Below, in pieces: positions 43,866 through 52,832 of a DNA stretch of 64,000 bases; the first letter of the stretch is position 1; each line of letters starts with the position of its first letter. Below the pieces are notes generated by a model. It was not told the origin of the DNA. It searched no databases and worked only from the letters and a program-made list of their open reading frames with translations. The DNA is from Bacillus sp. Bos-x628 (GTDB lineage Bacteria; Bacillota; Bacilli; Bacillales; Bacillaceae): assembly GCF_040500475.1 (NCBI RefSeq), contig NZ_CP159358.1, positions 310,001 to 374,000 of the forward strand. The letters are read 5' to 3'. Position numbers and translations under genes: made by a program.

Positions 43866-44307
43866 ATGGACGTGTCAAACATTTGAACAACTATCAAAAA
43901 ACGACCTTTATCACCTATTAATGGAAAGGGTCCACGTATTTGTCGTGGAACAAACATGTCCTTATCCAGAAATAGATGATCGTGACCAAAAAGCTCTTCA
44001 TTTAATAGCAAAAGAGAACGGCAGCATTGTTGCCTATTGCCGAATTTTTCAAAGTGGAATCGTGTATCAGGAAGCTTCTATCGGTCGTGTGCTTGTCACA
44101 CAAGCGCACCGGAAGAAAGGCTATGGGAGATTACTACTTGGAGCTGCTTTGGAAAAGCTCAGCGAATTAGAAGAAAAAAGTGTGAAAATACAGGCGCAAG
44201 CCTATTTGAAGTCGTTTTACGAATCTTTTGGTTTTGAAGCTGTTTCAGACTGTTATAATGAAGATGGTATCCCGCATCTTGATATGGTGATGAAAAAGGA
44301 AGGATAG
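43852..44307 (+). CDS. GNAT N-acetyltransferase, ElaA-like
   Basis: This is a 151-residue GNAT acetyltransferase starting LKWTCQTFEQLSKNDLYHLLMER-type, with V-x-V-E-Q and C-P-Y at the ElaA N-terminus and the acetyl-CoA loop VTQAHRKKGYGRLLL. Substrate unknown. It overlaps the end of yqxK by 14 bp. The open frame starts 21 bp earlier, but AAGGTGGA lies 9 bp before ATG 43852. Confidence 0.83.
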   Translation: MKQLKWTCQTFEQLSKNDLYHLLMERVHVFVVEQTCPYPEIDDRDQKALHLIAKENGSIVAYCRIFQSGIVYQEASIGRVLVTQAHRKKGYGRLLLGAALEKLSELEEKSVKIQAQAYLKSFYESFGFEAVSDCYNEDGIPHLDMVMKKEG

Positions 44308-44333
44308 GCGTGTGAGTACGTCTATCTTTTTTT
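44303..44333 (+). terminator. Terminator of nudF-yqxK-acetyltransferase
   Basis: GATAGGCGT pairs with ACGTCTATC (one wobble), loop GTGAGT-like, followed by seven T. Confidence 0.82.
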
Positions 44334-44343
44334 CGTGATGATA

Positions 44344-44496
44344 ATGACAAAAAAGGATCTGCCAAATGAGAAAAACAAAAAATGCAAGCATGTTCTAAGA
44401 CAGTACAATTGAAAGGCAGAACAGCCCAGAGGAATTGCGCAGAATTTTAGTACCCAAAAAGAAAATGAAAACAAGAAGCCATACCAAATGACATGA
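44344..44496 (+). other. Possible small ORF interrupted by one TGA
   Basis: One frame reads MTKKDLPNEKNKKCKHVLRQ then YN, TGA, and continues in the same frame for 27 residues (KAEQPRGIAQNF...KKPYQMT) to a second TGA. The composition is Lys/Asn/Gln-rich like small spore or cytosolic basic proteins. There is no ribosome site before the ATG and I do not recognise it. It is the only structure I see in the 376-bp gap between the acetyltransferase and the protease besides the terminator and promoter sequences. Confidence 0.25.
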
Positions 44497-44683
44497 TTAA
44501 ACATGAAGGTAAGAATGTGTATGATCCATGACCAAGATGATCATAAGCCTTTTTATTTTGCTTTTTTGTGACAACTATATCAAAAAATTGGTAAAATTTT
44601 AAAAAATAGGACAAACGGTCGTTTCTTTTTGAATCAAGGTGTAGTTAAATGGCAAAAAAGCAATGAAAGGGAGAGTGCGTATT

Positions 44684-45814
44684 GTGAAAGTAAAGTCATT
44701 TGGCACAGGGCTTTGTATGGCAAGTATAATACTGATATCAATCACATTTGGCGTAGCGGACATATCTGCAAAGGAGCAAGCAAAAAAAGAGTATATGATC
44801 GGCTTTTCTTCTTCCGTTCAAGATCGAGTACAAAAACAGCTTGTGCAAGAAGCTGGTGGACATGTGAAAGAATCAATAGAACAAATAGATATGATGAAAG
44901 TTTCATTGAATGAGACTTCGAAAGAAAAGCTGAAACAAGCAAAAGAAGTTACATTTATTGAAGAGGACCAAAAGGCGAAAACAAGTGGTCAAACCGTCCC
45001 TTACGGCATAAAGAGCATCAAAGCACAAAAGGTACATAAACGGGGATACGCTGGACAGAACGTCAAAGTCGCGGTACTGGATAGTGGCATTGATGGCAAG
45101 CACGAAGATGTAAACGTAGCAGGCGGTATCAGCTTTGTCCCAACTGAGTCTGACCCGCTGGTTGATTTTCACGAGCATGGAACGCATGTGGCAGGTATCA
45201 TTGCAGCATTAGATAATAAAATTGGAGTCGTAGGTGTAGCGCCAAAAGCTTCTCTTTATGCAGTAAAGGTAGCAGATCAAAACGGTAATGGCTACTATAG
45301 CTGGATTATTAAAGGAATTGAATGGGCCATTGAGAATCACATGGATGTCTTGAATATTAGTATGGGGGGCGCAAGTGAATCAGAGGCGCTGGAGGAAGCC
45401 GTAGATAGGGCGTATGACAAAGGGCTTCTCATTGTGGCCTCCGCTGGGAATGCGGGTAGTTACGGTTCATTAAATACCATTGACTATCCTGCCAAATACA
45501 GCTCGGTTGTTGCTGTAGCATCTGTTGATCAAAGAAGGCAAAGAGCGTTTGATTCCTCTGTTGGAGAAGAAATCGAGGTATCAGCACCGGGCGTTTCGAC
45601 GTTAAGCACAATTCCTAACAACGAATATGGCTATAAGAGCGGAACGTCAATGGCTTCACCACATGTAGCGGGCGCAGCCGCTGTTATTCTATCAAAACAC
45701 CCAAACCTGACAAACAAAGAAGTGCGTGAAAGACTCTCGCAAACAGCCACAAAACTTGGGGAGCCATTTTATTATGGAGCAGGGCTTGTGAACTTACAAA
45801 AAGCTGCACGATAA
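44684..45814 (+). CDS. Secreted subtilisin-like serine protease (S8)
   Basis: This is a 376-residue pre-pro-protease. A signal peptide ([18 protein letters not shown]) is followed by an I9 inhibitor propeptide ([11 protein letters not shown]... to FIEEDQKA) and a mature domain beginning near [12 protein letters not shown]. The catalytic triad is intact: Asp in AVLDSGIDG, His in [10 protein letters not shown], Ser in [12 protein letters not shown], with the oxyanion Asn in SAGNAG. GTG 44684 is used because AAAGGGAGAG lies 7 bp upstream; an ATG 21 bp earlier has no site. It is a degradative exoenzyme paralogue, not present at this position in B. subtilis. Confidence 0.9.
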   Translation: MKVKSFGTGLCMASIILISITFGVADISAKEQAKKEYMIGFSSSVQDRVQKQLVQEAGGHVKESIEQIDMMKVSLNETSKEKLKQAKEVTFIEEDQKAKTSGQTVPYGIKSIKAQKVHKRGYAGQNVKVAVLDSGIDGKHEDVNVAGGISFVPTESDPLVDFHEHGTHVAGIIAALDNKIGVVGVAPKASLYAVKVADQNGNGYYSWIIKGIEWAIENHMDVLNISMGGASESEALEEAVDRAYDKGLLIVASAGNAGSYGSLNTIDYPAKYSSVVAVASVDQRRQRAFDSSVGEEIEVSAPGVSTLSTIPNNEYGYKSGTSMASPHVAGAAAVILSKHPNLTNKEVRERLSQTATKLGEPFYYGAGLVNLQKAAR

Positions 45815-45819
45815 AAATA

Positions 45820-45860
45820 AAAGAGAAAGCAAGTCTGTCTGCTGTTGTCTCTTTTTTCTT
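45820..45860 (+). terminator. Terminator of the subtilisin gene
   Basis: AAAAGAGA pairs with TCTCTTTT over a ~20-nt loop, followed by TT. The stem is moderate. Confidence 0.6.
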
Positions 45861-45872
45861 ACAATAAAACTG

Positions 45873-45900
45873 TCATGTTTCGTATTCTCTCTCATAGAAT
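45873..45900 (+). promoter_or_regulatory. Sigma-E-like promoter of spoIIM
   Basis: TCATGTT, 13 bp, CATAGAAT resembles the mother-cell sigma-E consensus (KMATATT, 13-15 bp, CATACAHT) and ends 32 bp before the spoIIM ATG. spoIIM is sigma-E dependent in B. subtilis. Confidence 0.55.
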
Positions 45901-45932
45901 CTAGTAACCTTTACTATTTGGGAGGAAGACGT

Positions 45933-46577
45933 ATGCGCAAAAAGTCTTGGAAGGAACATCTTCTTCAGCATGTAAAAGATCATCTCTCTATTTATTTGTT
46001 TGTATCTGTTCTCTTTTTAATGGGCGTCATCTTTGGAGCGATCATTGTCAATAGCATGACAATCAGTCAGAAAGAGGATTTATTCTATTATTTAAATCGA
46101 TTTTTTGGTCAGCTGACGAATGAGAAAACAACAGAATCTAAAGAAATGTTTTTACAAAGTTTCTTACATCATATGAAATACTTAGGTCTTATGTGGATAC
46201 TAGGGATATCCATCATTGGGTTGCCGCTGATCTTTCTCATGATTTTTTTAAAAGGAATTGTCGTTGGTTTTACCGTCGGTTTCCTTGTCAATCAAATGGG
46301 GCTGAATGGATTCTTTCTTTCTTTTGTATCTGTCCTCCCGCAAAACATTTTGCTGATTCCAGCTTATTTAGTCATCGGAACTTGTGCAATTGCTTTTTCC
46401 ATTCGCCTCATTGGACAGCTCTTCTTGAAAAAGAATATTAGTCAAGCACCTGTCCAGTGGTTTGGAAGATATGCATCTGTATTGCTCATGATTTTAACGC
46501 TTGCTGCTCTTTCCTCTTTTTTTGAATCCTATCTTTCGTTGATGCTAATGAAAAAACTAGCAAGTGTACTCTTTTAA
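45933..46577 (+). CDS. spoIIM: Stage II sporulation protein M
   Basis: This is a 214-residue membrane protein of the mother cell, part of the SpoIIDMP machine that thins septal peptidoglycan and drives engulfment. Its length equals B. subtilis SpoIIM. Five hydrophobic segments and a basic N-terminus (MRKKSWKEH) are visible. GGGAGG lies 8 bp before the ATG; the open frame begins five codons earlier at a TTG without support. Confidence 0.92.
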   Translation: MRKKSWKEHLLQHVKDHLSIYLFVSVLFLMGVIFGAIIVNSMTISQKEDLFYYLNRFFGQLTNEKTTESKEMFLQSFLHHMKYLGLMWILGISIIGLPLIFLMIFLKGIVVGFTVGFLVNQMGLNGFFLSFVSVLPQNILLIPAYLVIGTCAIAFSIRLIGQLFLKKNISQAPVQWFGRYASVLLMILTLAALSSFFESYLSLMLMKKLASVLF

Positions 46578-46585
46578 GAATTATT

Positions 46586-46600
46586 TTATAATAATTATTA
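46586..46600 (+). promoter_or_regulatory. PerR box upstream of fur
   Basis: TTATAATAATTATTA matches the Per box TTATAATNATTATAA at all but one position. It is about 40 bp upstream of the -35. In B. subtilis fur is a PerR target, so the same peroxide/metal link is likely here. Confidence 0.75.
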
Positions 46601-46640
46601 AAAAATAATCAATTTATTTATCAATTTAAAATGATTATAG

Positions 46641-46669
46641 TTGGCTCTCTGCACATGATTTGATATAAT
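46641..46669 (+). promoter_or_regulatory. Sigma-A promoter of fur
   Basis: TTGGCT, 17 bp, TATAAT, ending 32 bp before the fur ATG. Confidence 0.78.
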
Positions 46670-46701
46670 GATCAAGTAATGTGGCGTAGGAGGGAAAGTC
46701 A

Positions 46702-47154
46702 ATGGAAAATCGTATTGATCGGATTAAGAAACAGCTTCATTCTTCCAGCTATAAGCTCACGCCACAGCGTGAAGCAACAGTTAGAGTACTACTTGAGAAT
46801 GAAGAAGACCATTTAAGTGCAGAAGATGTATACCTCCTCGTAAAAGAGAAGTCTCCTGAAATTGGTCTTGCTACTGTTTATCGGACGTTAGAATTACTAA
46901 CTGAATTGAAAGTTGTTGATAAAATTAACTTTGGAGACGGCGTTTCGCGATATGATCTTCGTAAAGAAGGTGCCGCTCACTTCCATCATCACCTTGTCTG
47001 CATGGAATGCGGAACAGTTGATGAGATTGAAGAAGATTTATTAGAAGATGTGGAAGAAATGATCGAACGTGATTGGAAATTTAAAATTAAGGATCATCGA
47101 TTGACATTCCATGGCATTTGCCATCGTTGTCATGATGATCAATCCGGCAAATAA
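46702..47154 (+). CDS. fur: Ferric uptake repressor Fur
   Basis: This is a 150-residue iron-dependent repressor of siderophore and iron-uptake genes. It has the winged helix (KLTPQREATVRVLLEN, then GLATVYRTLELL), the metal-site HFHHHLVCMECG and a second cysteine pair in CHRCHDD for structural zinc. GGAGGGAAAG precedes the ATG. It is a single gene with its own promoter, Per box and terminator, in the conserved spoIIM-fur-yqzK-xerD order. Confidence 0.95.
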   Translation: MENRIDRIKKQLHSSSYKLTPQREATVRVLLENEEDHLSAEDVYLLVKEKSPEIGLATVYRTLELLTELKVVDKINFGDGVSRYDLRKEGAAHFHHHLVCMECGTVDEIEEDLLEDVEEMIERDWKFKIKDHRLTFHGICHRCHDDQSGK

Positions 47155-47163
47155 CCCGAGTTG

Positions 47164-47197
47164 GAACCTTTTCATTCAATATGAGAAGGTTTTTTGC
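47164..47197 (+). terminator. Terminator of fur
   Basis: AACCTTTTC pairs with GAGAAGGTT (one wobble), followed by TTTTT. Confidence 0.83.
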
Positions 47198-47271
47198 ATT
47201 TTAGTTGTATATTCCTTGTCCCATCTGGCATATGCTGAAATAACGAGAAGATGAGAAAGGACATGAAAATC

Positions 47272-47496
47272 ATGAAATGGCTCAAAACAACAGGTGAAGT
47301 GATAAAAGTATTTATCTTGTTCACTGGTTTTACCGTCCTGTTCTATTATGCTATGATATGGATAAATTCAGAATATGAAAGCTATCATCGCTATGACAAA
47401 CCAGAAGGTGCAGCGATTAAAGTGATGGAAATGGATCAGCCGAATCGAGACAACTGGCAAAGTCGATTGATTTATTTTTATCAAAACGGGGAGTAG
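47272..47496 (+). CDS. yqzK: YqzK-like protein (DUF4227)
   Basis: This is a 74-residue protein with one transmembrane helix (VIKVFILFTGFTVLFYYAMIW) and a charged C-terminus (RYDKPEGAAIKVMEM). It matches the YqzK family that always sits between fur and xerD; function unknown. Three ATGs are available; ATG 47272 is chosen since AAAGGA lies 10 bp upstream, whereas the earlier ones lack a placed site. Confidence 0.82.
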   Translation: MKWLKTTGEVIKVFILFTGFTVLFYYAMIWINSEYESYHRYDKPEGAAIKVMEMDQPNRDNWQSRLIYFYQNGE

Positions 47497-47502
47497 AAAT
47501 CA

Positions 47503-48393
47503 TTGAACGATCAATTATCCGACTTTATTCATTTTTTGACAGTGGAGAGAGGACTCTCTGAAAATACCATTGTCTCTTATAAAAGAGATTTACAGAATTA
47601 CTTGTCTTTTTTAATGACGCATGAGCAGTTAAAGGATGTAAATGATGTGACGCGAATACATATCATTCATTATTTAAAGCAGCTAAAAGATGAAGGAAAA
47701 TCAAGTAAAACGTCCGTGCGGCATTTATCGTCCATTCGTTCCTTTCATCAATTTTTACTTCGGGAAAAAGTGACAACAGATGATCCATCTTGGAACATTG
47801 AAACACAAAAAACAGAGCGGACATTGCCTAAAGTTCTTTCATTGCATGAGGTAGAAAAGCTTCTGGATACACCAAAGCAGCACACGCCATTTGACTATCG
47901 GGATAAAGCCATGCTAGAGCTTTTATATGCAACAGGCATTCGTGTGAGTGAAATGCTCGATCTGACACTTTCTGATGTTCATCTGACAATGGGATTTATC
48001 CGCTGTTTTGGAAAAGGGAGAAAAGAACGAATTGTGCCAATTGGTGAAGCGGCTGCAAGTGCGATAAAGGTGTATTTAGAAAAAGGAAGAAGCAAGCTAC
48101 TAAAAAAGCAGACTGCTGATGCGTTATTTTTGAATCATCACGGCAAAAAGATGTCAAGACAAGGATTTTGGAAGAATCTAAAGAAACGAGCGATTGAAGC
48201 AGGCATTCAAAAGGAATTGACGCCCCATACGCTCAGACATTCATTTGCTACACATCTGCTTGAAAATGGTGCTGATCTAAGAGCAGTACAGGAGATGCTT
48301 GGGCATGCGGATATCTCGACCACACAAATTTATACGCATGTCACGAAAACAAGATTGAAAGATGTGTATCACAAATACCATCCGAGGGCATAA
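47503..48393 (+). CDS. xerD: Site-specific tyrosine recombinase XerD (RipX)
   Basis: This 296-residue recombinase works with XerC (CodV) at dif to resolve chromosome dimers. An N-terminal SAM-like DNA-binding domain ([19 protein letters not shown]) is followed by the catalytic domain with Arg in [25 protein letters not shown], and the nucleophilic Tyr in [12 protein letters not shown] start is used behind GGGGAG. It lies 6 bp after yqzK. Confidence 0.95.
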   Translation: MNDQLSDFIHFLTVERGLSENTIVSYKRDLQNYLSFLMTHEQLKDVNDVTRIHIIHYLKQLKDEGKSSKTSVRHLSSIRSFHQFLLREKVTTDDPSWNIETQKTERTLPKVLSLHEVEKLLDTPKQHTPFDYRDKAMLELLYATGIRVSEMLDLTLSDVHLTMGFIRCFGKGRKERIVPIGEAAASAIKVYLEKGRSKLLKKQTADALFLNHHGKKMSRQGFWKNLKKRAIEAGIQKELTPHTLRHSFATHLLENGADLRAVQEMLGHADISTTQIYTHVTKTRLKDVYHKYHPRA

Positions 48394-48395
48394 GT

Positions 48396-48432
48396 AAAGC
48401 ATGACACGATAAACGTGTATCATGCTTTTTTC
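48396..48432 (+). terminator. Terminator of yqzK-xerD
   Basis: AAAGCATGA-CACG pairs with CGTG-TATCATGCTTT (small bulge), followed by TTTTC. Confidence 0.83.
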
Positions 48433-48462
48433 TGTTTGTACCGTTTAAGGTTGTCAATTGAC

Positions 48463-48476
48463 TTGAAAACGGTTTA
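48463..48476 (+). promoter_or_regulatory. cre-like site upstream of drm
   Basis: TTGAAAACGGTTTA fits the cre consensus with one mismatch, about 20 bp upstream of a TATAAT (48497-48502). Catabolite repression of drm-pupG is consistent with its role in pentose salvage. Confidence 0.6.
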
Positions 48477-48543
48477 TACTTGAGATGTCTGACCTCTATA
48501 ATGAAAGGTGACAGGACAAGAATGTTGAAGGAGGCGCTTTTTA

Positions 48544-49728
48544 ATGCCTGATTATCAGTATAAACGCATTTTCCTCATTGTGATGGATTCAGTAGGGATT
48601 GGTGAAGCACCAGATGCTGCTGACTTTAACGATGTAGGTGCAGATACACTTGGACATATTGCAGAAAAAATGAATGGGCTTCATATGCCAAATATGGGTA
48701 AACTTGGTCTAAGTCATATTAGAGAAATCAAAGGAATTCCAGCGGACGAAAAACCGCTTGCGTATTATGGAAAAATGCAAGAAGCATCAAACGGTAAAGA
48801 TACGATGACAGGACACTGGGAAATCATGGGTCTTTACATAGACACACCGTTCAAAGTATTTCCAGACGGCTTTCCAGATGAACTATTAAATCAATTAAAA
48901 GAAAAAACAGGGCGAGGCATTATCGGAAATAAACCAGCCTCTGGCACAGAAATCCTTGATGAGCTTGGCGAAGAGCATATGAAAACAGGTGATTTAATTG
49001 TTTATACATCTGCTGATTCTGTCTTGCAAATTGCTGCCCACGAAGAAGTTGTGCCATTAGAAGAGCTTTACCGCATTTGTGAAATTGCACGAGAACTAAC
49101 GTTAGATGAAAAATATATGGTAGGGCGTATTATCGCTCGTCCGTTTGTTGGAGAGCCGGGTGCATTTGTCCGGACCCCAAACCGTCACGATTATGCCTTA
49201 AAACCATTTGATCGGACAGTCATGAATGAGCTGAAAGATGACGGGCTAGATGTCATTGCCATTGGTAAAATTTCTGATATTTATGATGGTGAAGGAATTA
49301 CATCGTCTCTCAGGACAAAATCAAATATGGATGGTATGGACAAGCTGATTGAGACGCTTAAAACAGATTTTACAGGATTAAGCTTTTTGAACCTTGTCGA
49401 TTTTGATGCACTTTATGGGCATAGAAGAGACCCAGAGGGCTACGGAAAGGCATTAGAGGAATTTGACGCACGACTTCCTGAAGTGTTTGAACGATTAAAA
49501 GAAGATGACTTGCTCGTTATTACAGCAGATCATGGGAATGACCCGATCCATCATGGAACAGACCATACAAGAGAATATGTTCCGCTTATTGTATACAGCA
49601 AAAAACATCAAGAAGCTCATCAACTGCCAACAGCCAAAACCTTTGCTGACATTGGCGCAACGATAGCAGATAATTTCCATTCAGCGATGCCTAAATACGG
49701 AACAAGCTTTTTATCCAAACTCAAATAG
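48544..49728 (+). CDS. drm: Phosphopentomutase
   Basis: This is a 394-residue alkaline-phosphatase-fold enzyme that interconverts (deoxy)ribose-1- and -5-phosphate in nucleoside salvage. Motifs: [16 protein letters not shown], the catalytic Thr region DTMTGHWE, and the metal sites ITADHGNDP and [15 protein letters not shown] precedes the ATG. It forms an operon with pupG, 11 bp downstream, and the two act in sequence on purine nucleosides. Confidence 0.95.
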   Translation: MPDYQYKRIFLIVMDSVGIGEAPDAADFNDVGADTLGHIAEKMNGLHMPNMGKLGLSHIREIKGIPADEKPLAYYGKMQEASNGKDTMTGHWEIMGLYIDTPFKVFPDGFPDELLNQLKEKTGRGIIGNKPASGTEILDELGEEHMKTGDLIVYTSADSVLQIAAHEEVVPLEELYRICEIARELTLDEKYMVGRIIARPFVGEPGAFVRTPNRHDYALKPFDRTVMNELKDDGLDVIAIGKISDIYDGEGITSSLRTKSNMDGMDKLIETLKTDFTGLSFLNLVDFDALYGHRRDPEGYGKALEEFDARLPEVFERLKEDDLLVITADHGNDPIHHGTDHTREYVPLIVYSKKHQEAHQLPTAKTFADIGATIADNFHSAMPKYGTSFLSKLK

Positions 49729-49739
49729 GGGGGAAACAC

Positions 49740-50552
49740 GTGGGAGCAAAGTTTTCAGAAGCGGCGGCATATATTCAACAAGCATCAACATATAAGCCAA
49801 CAGTTGGATTGATTTTAGGTTCTGGACTCGGTATTTTAGCAGATGAGATCGAAAATCCAATCAAATTAAAATATGAAGATATTCCTGGATTCCCTGTTTC
49901 AACCGTTGAGGGGCATGCAGGACAGCTTGTGATCGGAACGCTTAAGGGCACCGTCGTTTGCGCGATGCAAGGACGTTTTCATTACTATGAAGGATATGAT
50001 TTGAAACAAGTCACTTTCCCTGTTCGAGTGATGAAAGAAATTGGCATCGACATATTCATTGTGACAAATGCGGCTGGTGGCGTGAATACGTCCTTTCAGC
50101 CAGGCGACCTCATGCTGATTACCGATCATATCAATATGATGGGAACGAATCCTTTAATTGGACCAAATGACAGTCAGGGAGTACGTTTCCCTGATATGTC
50201 TGCACCGTATGACCAAGAGCTACTCACGCTTGCAGAGAAAACGGCGAAAGACTTAGGAATATCTGTTCAAAAAGGTGTCTATGCTGGGATGACTGGTCCC
50301 TCATACGAAACACCAGCTGAAGTACGTTTCCTAAGAACGATTGGATCTGATGCAGTCGGCATGTCGACAGTGCCAGAGGTGATTGTCGCACGTCATGCAG
50401 GAATGAAGGTGCTTGGTATTTCATGTATCTCCAATGCAGCCTCAGGTATTTTAGATCAGCCGCTTTCTCATCATGAAGTCATTGAAGTGACTGAAAAGGT
50501 GAAAGCACGTTTCCTTGAATTAGTGAAAGGTATTGTCAAGCAACTTAAATAG
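49740..50552 (+). CDS. pupG: Purine nucleoside phosphorylase PupG
   Basis: This is a 270-residue trimeric-type purine nucleoside phosphorylase for guanosine/inosine. The phosphate loop GSGLGILADEI, GRFHYYEGYD, and substrate residues in NAAGGVN and GMSTVPEVIVA are visible. A GTG start follows GGGGGGAAACAC. It releases ribose-1-phosphate, which Drm converts to ribose-5-phosphate. Confidence 0.94.
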   Translation: MGAKFSEAAAYIQQASTYKPTVGLILGSGLGILADEIENPIKLKYEDIPGFPVSTVEGHAGQLVIGTLKGTVVCAMQGRFHYYEGYDLKQVTFPVRVMKEIGIDIFIVTNAAGGVNTSFQPGDLMLITDHINMMGTNPLIGPNDSQGVRFPDMSAPYDQELLTLAEKTAKDLGISVQKGVYAGMTGPSYETPAEVRFLRTIGSDAVGMSTVPEVIVARHAGMKVLGISCISNAASGILDQPLSHHEVIEVTEKVKARFLELVKGIVKQLK

Positions 50553-50561
50553 TACGTTAGA

Positions 50562-50599
50562 GAAAGCCTTCTGTTCATCAAAACAGAGGGCTTTTTTTA
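50562..50599 (+). terminator. Terminator of drm-pupG
   Basis: AAAGCCTTCTGTT pairs with ACAGAGGGCTTT (wobbles), followed by seven T. Confidence 0.85.
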
Positions 50600-50617
50600 A
50601 GCAATCAAACGATCTCT

Positions 50618-50646
50618 GAATAAAACAGCCTTTACAAGGAAAAAAT
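50618..50646 (+). promoter_or_regulatory. Sigma-F/sigma-G type promoter of dacF
   Basis: GAATA, 15 bp, GGAAAAAAT resembles the forespore sigma-F consensus (GHATA-type -35, GGNNANAHT -10). It lies 32 bp before the dacF start. dacF is forespore-transcribed in B. subtilis and can read through into spoIIA. Confidence 0.55.
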
Positions 50647-50677
50647 GTAAATGATTACGATAATGGAGGTCTGCCAC

Positions 50678-51865
50678 TTGAAACGTCATATATGTACATT
50701 GTTTATCTTAATGATCATTATCTCAATGGTTTCACCATCAGCTATAGCAAAAGAAAGAGTAGAAAAACCATCAGAAAAACAAACGTCAGAACTGGCGAAC
50801 GAAGCAAAATCAGCGATTCTAATTGAACGTGACACGGGAAAGGTACTTTACAATAAAAATAGTGATGAAAAGCTTGCGCCTGCAAGTATGACCAAGATCA
50901 TGACCATGCTTCTCATCATGGAAGCAATTGACCAAGGAAAACTGAAAATGACAGACAAAGTGAGAACGAGCGATTATGCAGCATCAATGGGCGGTTCGCA
51001 AATTTTCCTTGAACCTGGGGAAGAAATGACTGTTGAAGATATGCTGAAAGGCATTGCCATTGCATCAGGAAATGATGCGTCAGTTGCCATGGCTGAGCAT
51101 ATTGCTGGATCTGAAGAACAGTTCGTTGAGCAGATGAACAAAAAGGCAAAAGAACTCGGGCTCACCTCAACAGTCTTTCAAAACCCAACCGGACTTCCTG
51201 AAAAAGGTCATTACAGTACAGCTCACGATATGGCTAAAATGGCGAAAGAGCTGTTGAAATATGAACAAATTACAAAGTTTACCGGCGTATACGAGGATTA
51301 TCTCCGGCAAAACACAGATAAGAAATTCTGGCTTGTGAACACGAATCGCCTGATCAAATTTTATCCTGGCGTCGATGGATTGAAAACAGGTTTTACAGGC
51401 GAGGCAAAATATTGTTTAACCGCATCTGCTAAAAAAGGCAATATGCGCGTCATTGCTGTTGTATTCGGCGCAAGTACACCGAAAGACAGAAATGCCCAAG
51501 TGGTCAAAATGCTAGATTATGCATTTAATCAATATACAACCCATCCGCTTTATCAAAGAGGTCAAGAAGTGGCAGAAATCAAAGTGAGCAAAGGACAAAA
51601 GAAAAAGGTTCAGCTTGTCACTTCAGAGCCAATCTCCCTTTTAACAAAAAAAGGCGAAAATATCGATCGGATTAAAAAAGAAATCAAATTGTCTCATGAT
51701 GTCACAGCCCCATTTTCAAAAGGAACAGAGCTTGGTACGATTGTCTTGAAAAAAGACGGCAAAGTTCTACATGAAAGCCCTGTGGAAGCAAAAGAAGGAA
51801 TAGAAAAAGCAGGCATTTGGACATTCTTCAAACGAACAATGGCCGATTTTGTGAAATGGAAATAA
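50678..51865 (+). CDS. dacF: D-alanyl-D-alanine carboxypeptidase DacF
   Basis: This is a 395-residue penicillin-binding carboxypeptidase that trims cortex peptidoglycan stems during sporulation. A signal peptide (LFILMIIISMVSPSAIA) is followed by the SxxK motif PASMTK (Ser70, Lys73), SGN in ASGNDAS, KTG in GLKTGFTG and the PBP5-type C-terminal domain. TTG 50678 is used because GGAGG lies upstream and the signal peptide then begins MKRHICTLF. Confidence 0.92.
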   Translation: MKRHICTLFILMIIISMVSPSAIAKERVEKPSEKQTSELANEAKSAILIERDTGKVLYNKNSDEKLAPASMTKIMTMLLIMEAIDQGKLKMTDKVRTSDYAASMGGSQIFLEPGEEMTVEDMLKGIAIASGNDASVAMAEHIAGSEEQFVEQMNKKAKELGLTSTVFQNPTGLPEKGHYSTAHDMAKMAKELLKYEQITKFTGVYEDYLRQNTDKKFWLVNTNRLIKFYPGVDGLKTGFTGEAKYCLTASAKKGNMRVIAVVFGASTPKDRNAQVVKMLDYAFNQYTTHPLYQRGQEVAEIKVSKGQKKKVQLVTSEPISLLTKKGENIDRIKKEIKLSHDVTAPFSKGTELGTIVLKKDGKVLHESPVEAKEGIEKAGIWTFFKRTMADFVKWK

Positions 51866-51873
51866 ACGAGAAG

Positions 51874-51899
51874 AGACTGCTGCATATAGCAGTCTTTTT
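51874..51899 (+). terminator. Terminator after dacF
   Basis: AGACTGCT pairs perfectly with AGCAGTCT around 6 nt, followed by TTTT. It would limit but need not prevent read-through into spoIIA. Confidence 0.83.
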
Positions 51900-52028
51900 G
51901 CTATGGAATGCAGGGAAAAGAACATCTAAATGTGACGAATGATCACTAGTTTTGTCATGGTGAAGGAATTACTTCATGTAAAGGAGAAACATTCTTTATC
52001 CGAAATTAGAGCAAGGAGGAAGAAAAAG

Positions 52029-52382
52029 ATGAGCCTTGGTATTGATTTTCAAGTAAAAGAGAGCGTACTTTGCATTCGATTGACAGGAGAGCTCGATCAT
52101 CACTCCGCAGAAACGTTGAGGCAAAAGGTGACGAATTATTTGGAAACAGAGGACATTCGTCATATTGTGCTGAATCTGGCTGATTTAACATTTATGGACA
52201 GCTCTGGACTCGGCGTGATTTTAGGGAGATATAAACAAATCAAACAGCTTGGCGGGGAAATGGTTGTTTGCGCAATCTCACCGGCTGTTTATCGGTTATT
52301 TGATATGTCGGGCTTATTTAAAATTATCCGTATGGAGCCTTCTGAGCAAACGGCATTACAAACATTGGGGGTGGCATCATGA
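52029..52382 (+). CDS. spoIIAA: Anti-sigma-F factor antagonist SpoIIAA
   Basis: This is a 117-residue STAS-domain protein, the same length as in B. subtilis. The phosphorylated serine is Ser58 in FMDSSGLGV; unphosphorylated SpoIIAA displaces sigma-F from SpoIIAB. GGAGG with a 10-bp spacer precedes ATG 52029; the longer open frame is unsupported. A GGGAAAAG / GACGAATGA pair around 51910-51942 resembles a sigma-H promoter, but its spacing is too long. The end overlaps spoIIAB by 4 bp. Confidence 0.95.
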   Translation: MSLGIDFQVKESVLCIRLTGELDHHSAETLRQKVTNYLETEDIRHIVLNLADLTFMDSSGLGVILGRYKQIKQLGGEMVVCAISPAVYRLFDMSGLFKIIRMEPSEQTALQTLGVAS

Positions 52383-52819
52383 CAAATGAAATGAACCTCA
52401 CCTTTTCTGCACTGAGTCAAAATGAATCGTTCGCAAGGGTAACTGTTGCTGCATTTATCGCCCAGCTTGATCCCACATTAGATGAACTAACAGAGATTAA
52501 AACCGTTGTATCAGAGGCAGTGACAAACTCGATTATTCATGGATATGATGGAAATCCAGATGGGAAGGTGCATATCAGCGTCACACTGGACGATCATATT
52601 GTTTATCTCACCATCCGTGATGAAGGGAAGGGGATTACAAATCTTGAAGAAGCAAGACAGCCGCTATTTACAACAAAACCAGACTTAGAACGCTCTGGAA
52701 TGGGCTTTACCATCATGGAGAATTTCATGGATGACGTTATGGTTGACTCCTCTCCAGAAATGGGCACGACGATCCGTTTAACAAAGCATCTATCAAAAAG
52801 CAAAGCGCTTTGTAATTAA
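52379..52819 (+). CDS. spoIIAB: Anti-sigma-F factor / serine kinase SpoIIAB
   Basis: This is a 146-residue GHKL-type kinase that binds sigma-F and phosphorylates SpoIIAA. The N box ([13 protein letters not shown]), G1 box (IRDEGKGI) and G2 region (RSGMGFTIM) are intact. It is translationally coupled to spoIIAA by an ATGA overlap. Confidence 0.95.
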   Translation: MTNEMNLTFSALSQNESFARVTVAAFIAQLDPTLDELTEIKTVVSEAVTNSIIHGYDGNPDGKVHISVTLDDHIVYLTIRDEGKGITNLEEARQPLFTTKPDLERSGMGFTIMENFMDDVMVDSSPEMGTTIRLTKHLSKSKALCN

Positions 52820-52832
52820 AGGAGCTGCTCAT

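Noticed and set aside
51910..51942. Sigma-H promoter for spoIIA
   Set aside because: GCAGGGAAA and GACGAATGA each have one mismatch and the spacer is about 15 bp rather than 11-12, so it is only mentioned in the spoIIAA entry.
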